Positions 24,838-33,053 of a DNA stretch of 64,000 bases are shown piece by piece; the stretch's first letter is position 1, and each line of letters begins with the position of its first letter. The notes under the pieces were generated by a model. The model worked only from the letters and a program-made list of their open reading frames with translations. It was not told where the DNA came from and did no database searches. The stretch is from Novosphingobium sp. IK01 (GTDB taxonomy: Bacteria; Pseudomonadota; Alphaproteobacteria; Sphingomonadales; Sphingomonadaceae). Made by a program: the position numbers and the translations under genes. Location of the stretch: positions 310,001-374,000 of the forward strand of contig NZ_BTFW01000001.1 in NCBI RefSeq assembly GCF_033242265.1, written 5' to 3'.

Positions 24838-25200
24838 ATGACCGAGACCCCCGCAAAACCCCTTCGTGTCCTTTTCTGTTCGGCGGTGCTGCAGAACTTC
24901 TTTGACCTGCCTGCTGCCGAGATCGGCAAGGTCTGGGCGGCCACCGGCGAAATGCTCAAGGGCATCCGCGATCTGCCCGGTGTTACCGTGCTGGGCACGC
25001 TGGACGACGATGAAACCATGGTCGGCACTTCGCCCAATGGCTGGCCCTGGACGTTCTATATTCTGGCCGACGTGCCTGATCGTGCGACCGTGGTTGCGGC
25101 CTGCAACCTCTTTCGCACCATTCAGGTGGGCGAGCATCGCTTGTGGAAATACATGCGCGTGGAAGCCCGCATCGGTCGCGAGCTGGTGATCCCGGCATGA
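24838..25200 (+). CDS. iacB: IacB-like small protein
   Basis: 120 residues with GAAGGAACC upstream. PLRVLFCSAVLQNFFDLP, VTVLGTLDDDETMVG and GWPWTFYILADVPD suggest a ferredoxin-like alpha/beta fold as in dimeric EthD/ABM proteins. It occupies the iacB position between the monooxygenase and the SnoaL-like gene. The biochemical role of IacB is not established. Its C-terminus overlaps the next start. Confidence 0.72.
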   Translation: MTETPAKPLRVLFCSAVLQNFFDLPAAEIGKVWAATGEMLKGIRDLPGVTVLGTLDDDETMVGTSPNGWPWTFYILADVPDRATVVAACNLFRTIQVGEHRLWKYMRVEARIGRELVIPA

Positions 25201-25742
25201 TGAACGCGCCGTCCGGTCTGGCAGCGCTGGAGGCGCGAATTGCACGGCTTGAGGCGGAAAGGGTGATCCGGCAGGTCGTGACCACCTATTTCCGCCTGTG
25301 CGATACGCTGGGCCCGCAGACGGACTGGACGGCGATGGAGGCCTTGTTCACCCGCGAGGCCACATGGGAAGGGCGGGGGCGGTATCGCAAGGCCTTCGGC
25401 CGCCATGAAGGGCGCAGCGCCATCATGGCCATGCTGCGCAGTTATGCCGATCCTGCGCATTTCGTCCTCAATGCCCATTATCTGACAGGCGAGATCATCA
25501 CGGTCCATGAAGGGCCGGGCGCGGGCGCCAGTGCCCGCTGGATGATGCTTCAGGTCTCGACCTATCGCGATGGCCGGTCGGACCTGCGCAGCGCCGCGAT
25601 CGACGTCGAGATGGCGCAAGAGAACGGCCAATGGCGCATCGCCTGTTTTGTGACTGAAAACATCTTTTCCCGCGATGTGGGGCCGTGGAACGACGAGGCC
25701 CCCATTTCGGTACCTGATCCCTCCATGGAGAAAAGCGCATGA
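25197..25742 (+). CDS. iacI: SnoaL-like protein, IacI position
   Basis: 181 residues, ATGA overlap with iacB. A basic helix (EARIARLEAERVIRQ) leads into an NTF2/SnoaL-type cone (TAMEALFTREATWEG; AHFVLNAHYLTGEI; WRIACFVTENIF). Proteins of this fold serve as hydratases, isomerases or binding modules; the beta subunit of Rieske dioxygenases has the same fold. Position between iacB and iacC matches IacI. No catalytic residue can be assigned. Confidence 0.7.
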   Translation: MMNAPSGLAALEARIARLEAERVIRQVVTTYFRLCDTLGPQTDWTAMEALFTREATWEGRGRYRKAFGRHEGRSAIMAMLRSYADPAHFVLNAHYLTGEIITVHEGPGAGASARWMMLQVSTYRDGRSDLRSAAIDVEMAQENGQWRIACFVTENIFSRDVGPWNDEAPISVPDPSMEKSA

Positions 25743-27007
25743 GCAGCACAGATTATGCCGCGCTGGTCAAGGACGACCGCGTCCACACCGCGCTCTACAA
25801 GGACAGCGCGATCTTCGACGAGGAGATGGAGCGCATCTTCAAGAACACCTGGGTCTGGGTGGGCCATGAAAGCGAGCTGCCCGGCCCCAACACCTTCAAG
25901 AAGAGCTTCGTGGGCAACCAGCCCGTGATCGTCACCCGCGACAAGGCGGGCGAGATCCGCACCCTGCTCAACCGCTGCCGCCACCGCGCGGCGAGCGTGT
26001 GCGAAAAGAAGAAGGGCCGTCAGTCGGTCTTCGTCTGCCCCTATCATGGCTGGAGCTATGACATCGACGGGGGCCTGCGCAAGGTGCCCTATGCCGACGG
26101 CTATCGTGAAGGTCTCGACCGCGAGGAATTCGGCCTGACCCGCCTGCGCACCGAAGTCTATCAGGGCATGATCTTCGCTACTTTCAGGGACGACATCGAA
26201 CCGCTGGTCGATCATCTGGGCCCGGCGCGCAAGTGGATGGACCTGTTCATGAAGCAGGGCGCCGGCTTTGGCGTCAAGGTGCTGGGCGAACACCGTTTCC
26301 GCTTTCCCGGCAACTGGAAGATCCAGCTCGAAAACACCACCGACGCCTATCATTTCCCCATCGTTCACAAGACCTTCCTCGACAGCCTCGATGCCGAGAC
26401 CGAGAACATCTTCGATGTCATCGGCTCGGGGGGCTGGGTCGAGGATCTGGGCCATGGCCATTCGGTCATGGTGATGATCCCCGACCTGATCGACCTCGAA
26501 GACAATCTCGACGCGCCGATCCCGGAACGCTTCGCCCAACTGGCCGAAGAGCTGCGCGCCGAGGGCCATGACGAGCCGATGGTGCGCAAGATCGTGCGCG
26601 CGGTGGGCGGCACGGGGTTCAACCTCAACCTGTTCCCCAACGTGGCCTGCTCGATGGCCTTTTTCCGCGTGCTGCGCCCGGTGAGCGTCGACGAGACGGA
26701 AATCCAGCATGTCGCCATCGGCATGGGCGATGCCGCTTCCACGCCCTCGCCGGCGGGCAACCGCGCCCGCCTGCGCCTGCACGAGCATTTCCAGGGCCCG
26801 ATGGGCTTTGGCACGCCCGACGACGCGGAAGGCTGGGAACGGGTCCAGCGCGGCGCACAGGCGGGCGATGACCTGTGGATCATGCTCAATCGCGGGACGG
26901 ATGCCCCCGAAGGGCTTGCACAACCGGGGCACAATGCGGGCGATGCCTCCTCGGAAGTGGGCATGCGCGCGGCCTATCAGCAGTGGAAGAGGATGATGAC
27001 GGCATGA
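25739..27007 (+). CDS. iacC: Rieske ring-hydroxylating dioxygenase alpha subunit IacC
   Basis: 422 residues. The Rieske 2Fe-2S ligands are C80, H82, C100 and H103 (CRHRA, CPYHGW). The mononuclear iron site shows D202, H205 and H210 in TTDAYHFPIVHKT. Size and layout are those of the catalytic subunit. It is coupled to the beta subunit by ATGA. The operon has no ferredoxin or reductase gene, so electrons must come from elsewhere; iac clusters usually include iacF for this. Confidence 0.88.
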   Translation: MSSTDYAALVKDDRVHTALYKDSAIFDEEMERIFKNTWVWVGHESELPGPNTFKKSFVGNQPVIVTRDKAGEIRTLLNRCRHRAASVCEKKKGRQSVFVCPYHGWSYDIDGGLRKVPYADGYREGLDREEFGLTRLRTEVYQGMIFATFRDDIEPLVDHLGPARKWMDLFMKQGAGFGVKVLGEHRFRFPGNWKIQLENTTDAYHFPIVHKTFLDSLDAETENIFDVIGSGGWVEDLGHGHSVMVMIPDLIDLEDNLDAPIPERFAQLAEELRAEGHDEPMVRKIVRAVGGTGFNLNLFPNVACSMAFFRVLRPVSVDETEIQHVAIGMGDAASTPSPAGNRARLRLHEHFQGPMGFGTPDDAEGWERVQRGAQAGDDLWIMLNRGTDAPEGLAQPGHNAGDASSEVGMRAAYQQWKRMMTA

Positions 27008-27477
27008 GCATTGCATTCGAGGAAGCCACGCGTTTCATCTGGGCCGAAGCCGACATGCTCGACCGGCTTGACTACAAGCCGTGGCTGGCGCTGTGGACCG
27101 CAGAGGGCACCTATACCATCCCGGTCGACCATGACGGGCAGGACTTCGACAACCAGCTCAACGTCGTCCACGACAATGCCACCATGCGCGCGGCGCGGGT
27201 CAAGCGCCTGACTTCGGGCTTTTCGATGAGCTCGGCGCCGCCCGCGCGCACCGTGCGCACCGTCTCGCGCTTTGTCGTCACCGACGAGGCGGCCGACATG
27301 ATCGAACTGCGCGCGGCCATGGTGCTGGTCGAATACAAGTACGAGCGCACCCGCGTTCTGGCCGCCGACCTGACCTGCCGTCTGGTCCGCGAGGAAGGCG
27401 CGATCAGGCTGGCGCGCAAGATCGTCCGCCTCGCCAACTGCGACGATGCCCTTCACGGCATCGGATACCTGCTGTGA
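27004..27477 (+). CDS. iacD: ring-hydroxylating dioxygenase beta subunit IacD
   Basis: 157 residues, the length of aromatic dioxygenase small subunits. EADMLDRLDYKPWLALW followed by YTIPVDH is the family core. The overlap with iacC and with the next gene (GTGA) implies coupled translation, so subunit stoichiometry is set at translation. It forms the alpha-beta oxygenase with IacC. Confidence 0.87.
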   Translation: MSIAFEEATRFIWAEADMLDRLDYKPWLALWTAEGTYTIPVDHDGQDFDNQLNVVHDNATMRAARVKRLTSGFSMSSAPPARTVRTVSRFVVTDEAADMIELRAAMVLVEYKYERTRVLAADLTCRLVREEGAIRLARKIVRLANCDDALHGIGYLL

Positions 27478-28235
27478 GGGACGCGCCGGACATCCCCCCG
27501 GATACCGCTCTGGTCACGGGCGGGGGCAGCGGCCTTGGCGAGACCATCGTGCGCGGCCTCCATGGGGCCGGTTACCGCGTGGCGGTGACCGACATCGATG
27601 GCGACAAGGCGCAGGCCGTGGCGCGGACCCTCGACCCTGCGGGGGAAACCGCCATCGGCCTGCCGCTCGATGTCACCGATGCGGCGGCCATCGAAAGCGC
27701 CACCGCGCAGATCGAGGCGCGCTGGGGCGCGGTGCAGGTGCTGGTCAACAATGCCGTGCTCACCCGCGCGGTGCCCGTGCTCGACATCACGCTCGACGAC
27801 TGGGACCAGGTCATGGCCGTCAACGCGCGCGGCACTTTTGCCGCCAGCCAGATCCTGGCCCGCCGCATGAAGGCGGCCGGCTATGGCCGCATCGTCAACA
27901 TGGCCTCGCTGGCCGGGCAGAACGGCGGCACGGCAACCGGCGCGCACTATGCCGCCAGCAAGGGCGCGATCATCACGCTGACCAAAGTGTTCGCCCGCGA
28001 TCTGGCGCCTTTTGGCATCACGGTGAACGCCATTGCGCCCGGCCCCATCGACAGCCCGATGGTCCGCGCGCTGGTGCCCGCAGACAAGATGGCGGGCATG
28101 GTGGCGGGCATTCCGGTGGGCCGACTGGGCGACGCGGCCTTCATCGCCGACATGGTGGTGCGTCTGGCCGCGCGCGATGCCTGTTTCGTCACGGGCGCCA
28201 CATGGGACATCAACGGCGGCCTGTTCATGCGCTGA
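27474..28235 (+). CDS. iacE: short-chain dehydrogenase IacE
   Basis: 253 residues from a GTG that overlaps the iacD stop. TGGGSGLG near 15-22 binds cofactor, NNAVL near 94 takes the place of NNAG, and the catalytic pair is YAASK. In iac clusters IacE acts with IacA on the oxidised indole to give dioxindole-3-acetic acid. Context supports that role. Confidence 0.82.
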   Translation: MRDAPDIPPDTALVTGGGSGLGETIVRGLHGAGYRVAVTDIDGDKAQAVARTLDPAGETAIGLPLDVTDAAAIESATAQIEARWGAVQVLVNNAVLTRAVPVLDITLDDWDQVMAVNARGTFAASQILARRMKAAGYGRIVNMASLAGQNGGTATGAHYAASKGAIITLTKVFARDLAPFGITVNAIAPGPIDSPMVRALVPADKMAGMVAGIPVGRLGDAAFIADMVVRLAARDACFVTGATWDINGGLFMR

Positions 28236-28260
28236 AACAGCGGCGGGGAGAGCACAAGCG

Positions 28261-28773
28261 ATGGTATCGCAACAGGATTTCCGGCGCGCCATGGCCGCGC
28301 TGCCGGCGGCGGTGAATATCATCACCACCGATGGCGCGGCGGGGCGTCAGGGCATGACCGCCACGGCGGTCTGTTCGGTCAGCGACGAACCGGCCTCGTT
28401 GCTGGTCTGCATCAACCGGAGCGCGCGCATCCATGACATGCTGCGCGACAATGGCCGCTTTTGCGTCAATGTTCTGGCGGCGGGGCAGGATGGTGTTTCG
28501 GGCGCCTTCTCGACCCGCGGCCTGTCCATCGACGAACGACTGGCGCGGGCCGGATCGGTGATCATGCTGGAAGATGGCCAACCGGCACTGGCCGAAGCTC
28601 AGGTGGCGCTGGGCTGCCGCGTTGTGCAGGTCATCGAGGCGGGCACCCATTCGATCTTCATCGGCGCGGTGGAGCAAGTGGTGAGCGGACAGGGCGTGGG
28701 GGCTCTGGCCTATTACGGGCGGGCCTATCACCATCTGGGCGGCGCGGCGCCGATGGCGGACGCTTGCGCATGA
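28261..28773 (+). CDS. iacG: flavin reductase IacG
   Basis: 170 residues of the HpaC/flavin-reductase-like FMN-binding family: FRRAMAALPAAVNIITT, GMTATAVCSVSDEPASLLVC and ARFCVNVL-like GRFCVNVLAA. It supplies reduced flavin to the oxygenase IacA. GGGGAGAG lies upstream. In other iac clusters iacF precedes iacG; here iacE is followed directly by iacG. Confidence 0.84.
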   Translation: MVSQQDFRRAMAALPAAVNIITTDGAAGRQGMTATAVCSVSDEPASLLVCINRSARIHDMLRDNGRFCVNVLAAGQDGVSGAFSTRGLSIDERLARAGSVIMLEDGQPALAEAQVALGCRVVQVIEAGTHSIFIGAVEQVVSGQGVGALAYYGRAYHHLGGAAPMADACA

Positions 28774-29573
28774 GCGCGGCACGCGAAACCGCCCGCGCCT
28801 TTGTGGCGGCGCGCAGGGCGGGGCGCGGGCTGGCGGAATGGCCCGGCGACCTGCCACGGGACATGGACGAAGCCTATGCCGTGCAGGCTGCGGTGCAAGC
28901 CTGCTGGGGCAGGCCGGTCGGCGGGGTCAAGGTGGGCCGCGTGCTGGGCGAATGGGCCGAGCGGTTCTCTGTCGACCGGTTCGTCGGCCCGATCTGCGCG
29001 GAAACCATCCAGCACCCGGCCCCCGGCGAGACCGCGCGCTTTCCGGTGATCGCGGGCGGCACGGCCCTGCTCGAATGCGAGGTGATCGCGGTTCTGGGCC
29101 GCGACGCCCCTGACGACACCGCCATCACGCCCGAGGCCGCGCGCGATCTGGTCGCCAGCCTGCATATCGGCATCGAGATCGCCGGAAGCCCGATGGCCGA
29201 CATCAATGCCCTGGGGCCGCTGGCCTCGATTGCCTGCTTTGGCAACAACAACGGCGCCATCGTGGGGCCGCCGATCCCTGCATGGCAGACACGCGACCTC
29301 GGCGCGCCGGGATGCGTGGCGCGTATCGACGGACAGGACGTGGGGCGCGGCGACACCTCCCGCCTGCCCGGCGGCCTCTGGGCCGCACTGGCGTTTGCCT
29401 GTAACCGGCAAGCCCGGCTCGGCAGCCCCCTGAAGGCGGGCGACATCGTTTGCACCGGGGCGCTGACGGGGATGCATCTCCTTGCCGTGGGCCAGCGCGC
29501 CCAGGCTGACTTCGGGCCGCTGGGGCAGGTAGACTGTCTGGCCGTGCCTGACGGGAATTCACCGCACAGTTGA
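28770..29573 (+). CDS. 2-keto-4-pentenoate hydratase-like protein
   Basis: 267 residues, ATGA overlap with iacG. The family signatures are VGGVKVGRVLGEW, LLECEVIAVLGRD, LHIGIEIAGSP and CTGALTGMH. The hydratase fold is shared with fumarylacetoacetate hydrolase and with oxalocrotonate decarboxylase. These enzymes act in catechol meta-cleavage, so the gene may act after IAA has been converted to catechol. It ends the iac operon. No ring-cleavage dioxygenase gene is visible in the window. Confidence 0.8.
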   Translation: MSAARETARAFVAARRAGRGLAEWPGDLPRDMDEAYAVQAAVQACWGRPVGGVKVGRVLGEWAERFSVDRFVGPICAETIQHPAPGETARFPVIAGGTALLECEVIAVLGRDAPDDTAITPEAARDLVASLHIGIEIAGSPMADINALGPLASIACFGNNNGAIVGPPIPAWQTRDLGAPGCVARIDGQDVGRGDTSRLPGGLWAALAFACNRQARLGSPLKAGDIVCTGALTGMHLLAVGQRAQADFGPLGQVDCLAVPDGNSPHS

Positions 29574-29596
29574 GGGCAGGTCCATTTTCGGGCCGG

Positions 29597-30088
29597 TTAC
29601 AGGAAATCCAGTGGCAGGGCGGTGGTTTCCTTGTTGGTCCGCAACACGATGCTGGTGCGGCACTCGGCGATGACGGCGCATGGCAGCAGTCGCTGGCGCA
29701 ACAGCAGATCGTAGCTTTCCAGATCGCGTGTGGCGATCTGGAGGATGAAGTCGAGATCGCCGGTGACATAGTGGCAGGCGATCACCTCGGGCATGTCGGC
29801 CACTCTTTGCAGGAATTTCTGCTCGTTCTCGGTGCTGTGATTGCCCAGCTTGATGAGCAGGATGGCGGTAATGCCCAGATTGAGCTGCCTGCGATCCAGA
29901 ATGGCAACTGATTTCTCGATCATGCCCTGATCGCGCAAGCGTTGCAGCCGCCGCGAACATTGCGAGATCGAGAGGTGGACCCGGTTACTCAGTTCTGCCG
30001 GGCCAAGGCTGCCATCTTTCTGGATTTCCTCCAGAATGCGCCGGTCGAAGGCATCCGGCCTGCGGGTTTCGGGGGAAGGTCGCGTCAT
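29597..30088 (-). CDS. Lrp/AsnC-family transcriptional regulator
   Basis: 163 residues from ATG 30088. The N-terminal winged HTH spans about 12-60 (FDRRILEEIQKDGSLGPAEL; LSISQCSRRLQRLR). The RAM domain follows with the ligand-binding region VIACHYVTGDLDFILQI. It is convergent with the iac operon and divergent from a ketopantoate-reductase-like gene. ATG 30109 would add seven residues. Its promoter region holds TTTGCGCAAA (30191-30200). Confidence 0.88.
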   Translation of the reverse strand: MTRPSPETRRPDAFDRRILEEIQKDGSLGPAELSNRVHLSISQCSRRLQRLRDQGMIEKSVAILDRRQLNLGITAILLIKLGNHSTENEQKFLQRVADMPEVIACHYVTGDLDFILQIATRDLESYDLLLRQRLLPCAVIAECRTSIVLRTNKETTALPLDFL

Positions 30089-30350
30089 GGAGAAAATGTT
30101 GCAGCCCATGCTCGCTATTTCAAGCTCTGACTCTTCACATGCAGAAATGGCGCAAATGACGAATGTCAGGCGAAGGAATAGTGCAAATTTTTTGCGCAAA
30201 GGAGGTCGCTGACCCTCTCTTTGCAAACCATTTTCCCGTCAAAGGCATTATTCTCGGGTTTTAGGTGAGTTTTTGGAGCTTTCCCCCGGTGCCTTGCATG
30301 TCTGCCATCTTCCTGGGCGCCCTTGCAGGCGATCTGAAACAGCCACGATC

Positions 30351-31310
30351 ATGATGCGCTTTGCCATCGTGGGAGCCGGCGCCATCGGTTGCGCCCTTGC
30401 GGCCCGACTGGCTTATGCCGGTGCGGATGTGACGCTGGTGGTGCGTGATCCGGCCCGCGCGGCGCTGATCGCCGGGCAGGGCATCGCCTGCCGGGAAGGC
30501 GCCGTGTCGTATGTCGCCCGCCCGCGCGTGGCCCGGACTGTGCCTGATGGCGGGGTCGATGTTCTGGTCATGGCGGTGAAGGCGGGCGATCTTCCCGCGG
30601 TTGCGGCCTCTTTGCCGCAAGGCATCGGCCCGCAAACCCTGGTCATGCCGCTGGTGAATGGTATTCCCTGGTGGCTGGCGGGGGCTGGCGGCGAGACGAT
30701 CCAGGCAGTCGATCCCGACGGCATCCTGCAACGCCGTTTCCTGCCCGAACAGGTCGTGGGCAGCGTGGTCTACACGACCGCCACGGTCGAAGGGCCTGCC
30801 GCGGTTCGGGTGACAGGCAGCCAGAAACTGGTGCTTGGTGCCCTTTGCCCGGATCGAACCGCAGCCGTTGCGGCTCTGGCCCAGAGGCTTCGCGCGTATG
30901 GCATCGGGATCGAGGTGTGCGACACCATCGTGGATGCGGTGTGGAACAAGGTTGCGCTCAATCTCGCCACCAACCCGCTATCGGTGGTGACGGGGGCGCC
31001 GCTGGGCCAATTGTGCTCCGACGAGCGGCTGCAACCGATCGTCTCGAACATTCTCGATGAAGCATGGCGGGTGGCCGCGCGCTACAATGCCCGGCCCCCG
31101 ATGACGCGCGAGGATATGCTGAACCGGGGGCGGGCTGCCGGAGCCCACCGCACATCAATGCTGGAAGATTACCGCAAGGGCCGCCCGCTGGAGCTTTCGG
31201 CGATTGCCGATGCGGTCTTTGAACTGGCGGCACGGGTCGGCATGGACTTGCCCGTCAGTCGCGCCGTGGTCGACATGGCGCGATTTCAGACCATGCCGCC
31301 GGTTGCATGA
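30351..31310 (+). CDS. ketopantoate reductase-like dehydrogenase (ApbA/PanE family)
   Basis: 319 residues from ATG 30351, which begins MMRFAIVGAGAIGCALAARL (NAD(P) loop). The C-terminal domain has VWNKVALNLATNPLSVVTG with the family lysine and asparagine, and HRTSMLEDYRKGRPLELSAI. The residues for 2-ketopantoate reduction are present in general form, but the gene lies in a catabolic island with another paralogue 720 bases further on. A 2-oxoacid or beta-keto-acid reductase is more likely than pantothenate synthesis. It is convergent with the MarR gene. Confidence 0.82.
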   Translation: MMRFAIVGAGAIGCALAARLAYAGADVTLVVRDPARAALIAGQGIACREGAVSYVARPRVARTVPDGGVDVLVMAVKAGDLPAVAASLPQGIGPQTLVMPLVNGIPWWLAGAGGETIQAVDPDGILQRRFLPEQVVGSVVYTTATVEGPAAVRVTGSQKLVLGALCPDRTAAVAALAQRLRAYGIGIEVCDTIVDAVWNKVALNLATNPLSVVTGAPLGQLCSDERLQPIVSNILDEAWRVAARYNARPPMTREDMLNRGRAAGAHRTSMLEDYRKGRPLELSAIADAVFELAARVGMDLPVSRAVVDMARFQTMPPVA

Positions 31311-31320
31311 TCCCGGTCGC

Positions 31321-31776
31321 TTATTCTTCTTCCAGACTGGCGACGATCTTCGCCAGCGATTTGTTCAGCGCGGCATTTTCTGCCGGGGAGATGTTGGCAA
31401 AGGCCTTTTCATAGATCTTTTGCGCTATCGCCCAGGCCTGTTCGCGCGCGGCAATGCCGTTTTCGGTCAGGGTGACGTCGGTGAAACGGCCATCTTCCTC
31501 GCGCGGGCGGCAATCGAGCATGCCATCGGCTTCCATCCGCTGGATGATTTTCATCATCGTGGGCAGTTTCACGATGGCCAGATCGGCGATTTCACTGATG
31601 CCGATGGCATCTTTGGGGCCCACGCACATCAGCACGCGCCAGCGCGCAATGTCGAGCCCGACCTTTTTGAGCGAGCGTTCAAGACGGCTGAGATAGAGCG
31701 CGGTCGAACGGGTCAGCCAGAAAAACGGCCATGCCTGAGTCTGGAAATCCTCGCCGTTCCATTTAGGCTTATTCAC
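31321..31776 (-). CDS. iacR: MarR-family regulator, probable IacR
   Basis: 151 residues from GTG 31776 (MNKPKWNGED); no ATG is available nearby. The winged HTH (about 55-105) shows ISEIADLAIVKLPTMMKIIQ and the wing LDCRPREEDGRFTDVTLT. MarR-type IacR controls iac genes and is inactivated by IAA in known systems. Palindromic sites related to TTGA-N4-TCAA lie in several island promoters including the region upstream of this gene (31916, 31996). It is the best candidate for the binding protein. Confidence 0.75.
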   Translation of the reverse strand: MNKPKWNGEDFQTQAWPFFWLTRSTALYLSRLERSLKKVGLDIARWRVLMCVGPKDAIGISEIADLAIVKLPTMMKIIQRMEADGMLDCRPREEDGRFTDVTLTENGIAAREQAWAIAQKIYEKAFANISPAENAALNKSLAKIVASLEEE

Positions 31777-31915
31777 TCGAGTCGTCCTTGTTTTTTATAA
31801 TATAATCTGATCGTTTCAGGCGCGATCAGTATCGGAAGTGGCGCAATCCTGCCATTTCCGTTGGCCGCCGGGAAGAGCGGCGAGACCTCTAGCGGCTCTT
31901 GAAATGGAAATCCAC

Positions 31916-31927
31916 CACTTGAATAGT
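31916..31927. promoter_or_regulatory. operator half-site in iacR/panE intergenic region
   Basis: CACTTGAATAGT, identical over 12 bases to 33009-33020 before the MFS gene. The first half matches CACTTGA; the second half has decayed (TAAA). It lies between the MarR gene and the second ketopantoate-reductase gene. Confidence 0.45.
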
Positions 31928-31996
31928 AAACCTTTTTGGTGGCCCGGTCCCCCCTGTGCCCTGAAGGCTTGACAGGGCATTCGCGATGTGCGGCAA

Positions 31997-32012
31997 AGTT
32001 GAATATTCAACT
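31997..32012. promoter_or_regulatory. catabolic operator, panE-like promoter
   Basis: AGTTGA-ATAT-TCAACT is a perfect 16-bp palindrome with the same TTGA-N4-TCAA core as the sites at 22407 and 41808. It lies 19 bases before the ATG of the next gene. Confidence 0.6.
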
Positions 32013-32031
32013 GAGTTGACGGGGCAGGGAC

Positions 32032-32949
32032 ATGGAAGCCGGGATGAAGATTGCGGTTGTGGGCGGCGGCGCGATGGGCTCGCTTTTCGCTGCGCGGCTG
32101 GCTGTGGCGGGCTTTGCGACAACGCTGGTCGAAGTCGATGCCGGGCGGCTGGAGCATATCTGCAAGGCAGGCGTGGTGGTCGATCTGGCCGGGCGGTGCA
32201 TCGTCGCTCCAGTGCCTTGCGTGCAGCCTGCCGATCTGGAGCGCGGGCAGGAACTGCTCATTCTCTTTACCAAATTCGCAGGCCTTTCCGCCGCTCTGGC
32301 CCAGTCGCGCCATGCTCTGGCACCCGAGGGCGTGGTGGCGGTGCTGTCCAATGGGCTGGGCATTGCCGGGCAACTGGAAGGTCTGATCCCGGAAAACAGG
32401 CTGGTGCTGGGCGTCAGCGATGTCGCGGCGGATCTGCGGGTGGACGGGGTGCACAGCGATGGCACGGGACTGGTGAAGCTCGGCATGGCCAATCCCGCCG
32501 ACGATCCAGCGCCGCTGGCACGGGTGCAGTCGGTGCTGGAAACAGCCGGATTTTCTGCCCATGCGATGCCCGATATCCGGCAGGCCATTTGGGAAAAACT
32601 GGCTTTCAATGCGGCGTTCAACGCCGTGGCGACACTGGCTGATGCCCGTGTTTGCGATCTCGACAATGTGCCGGGACGGCGGATCGTTGCCGCAATTCTG
32701 GCCGAAGTCGGTTCGGTGGCGCGCGCCGGGCAGGTGCCGTTCGATCATGCAGCGGTCAGCGCCCGCATCGAACAGGCTTTTTTGCGGCAGGGCGAGCATC
32801 GCCCGTCCATGGCGCAGGACCGCCGCGCCGGGCGTCGCACCGAAATCGGGGCCATCAATGGTGCGATTGCCGCGCGCGGCGAAGAGTGGGGGGTGCCGGT
32901 GCCGATCAACCGGACGCTTACCGATCTGGTGTGCCTGACGGGGGGATAG
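32032..32949 (+). CDS. second ketopantoate reductase-like dehydrogenase
   Basis: 305 residues from ATG 32032; ATG 32044 removes four. MKIAVVGGGAMGSLFAARLA binds cofactor. IRQAIWEKLAFNAAFNAVAT and RPSMAQDRRAGRRTEIGAIN are the C-terminal family signatures. It is a paralogue of the protein at 30351 rather than a copy. It is divergent from the MarR gene, and the palindrome at 31997-32012 precedes it. It probably belongs to the same regulon; substrate unknown. Confidence 0.82.
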   Translation: MEAGMKIAVVGGGAMGSLFAARLAVAGFATTLVEVDAGRLEHICKAGVVVDLAGRCIVAPVPCVQPADLERGQELLILFTKFAGLSAALAQSRHALAPEGVVAVLSNGLGIAGQLEGLIPENRLVLGVSDVAADLRVDGVHSDGTGLVKLGMANPADDPAPLARVQSVLETAGFSAHAMPDIRQAIWEKLAFNAAFNAVATLADARVCDLDNVPGRRIVAAILAEVGSVARAGQVPFDHAAVSARIEQAFLRQGEHRPSMAQDRRAGRRTEIGAINGAIAARGEEWGVPVPINRTLTDLVCLTGG

Positions 32950-33007
32950 AACCCGTGCCCCGTTGCCGGAGGGGGCGGTGCAGCATGAAATGATGCACCG
33001 CAAAAAG

Positions 33008-33022
33008 TCACTTGAATAGTGA
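33008..33022. promoter_or_regulatory. operator-like site, MFS promoter
   Basis: TCACT-TGAAT-AGTGA is a 5-bp inverted repeat that contains the CACTTGA half-site and repeats the 12-mer seen at 31916. It lies about 31 bases before the MFS start. A TATATATC stretch follows at 33023-33030. Confidence 0.5.
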
Positions 33023-33053
33023 TATATATCGAGGCAGTCTTCGGCCATCCGGC

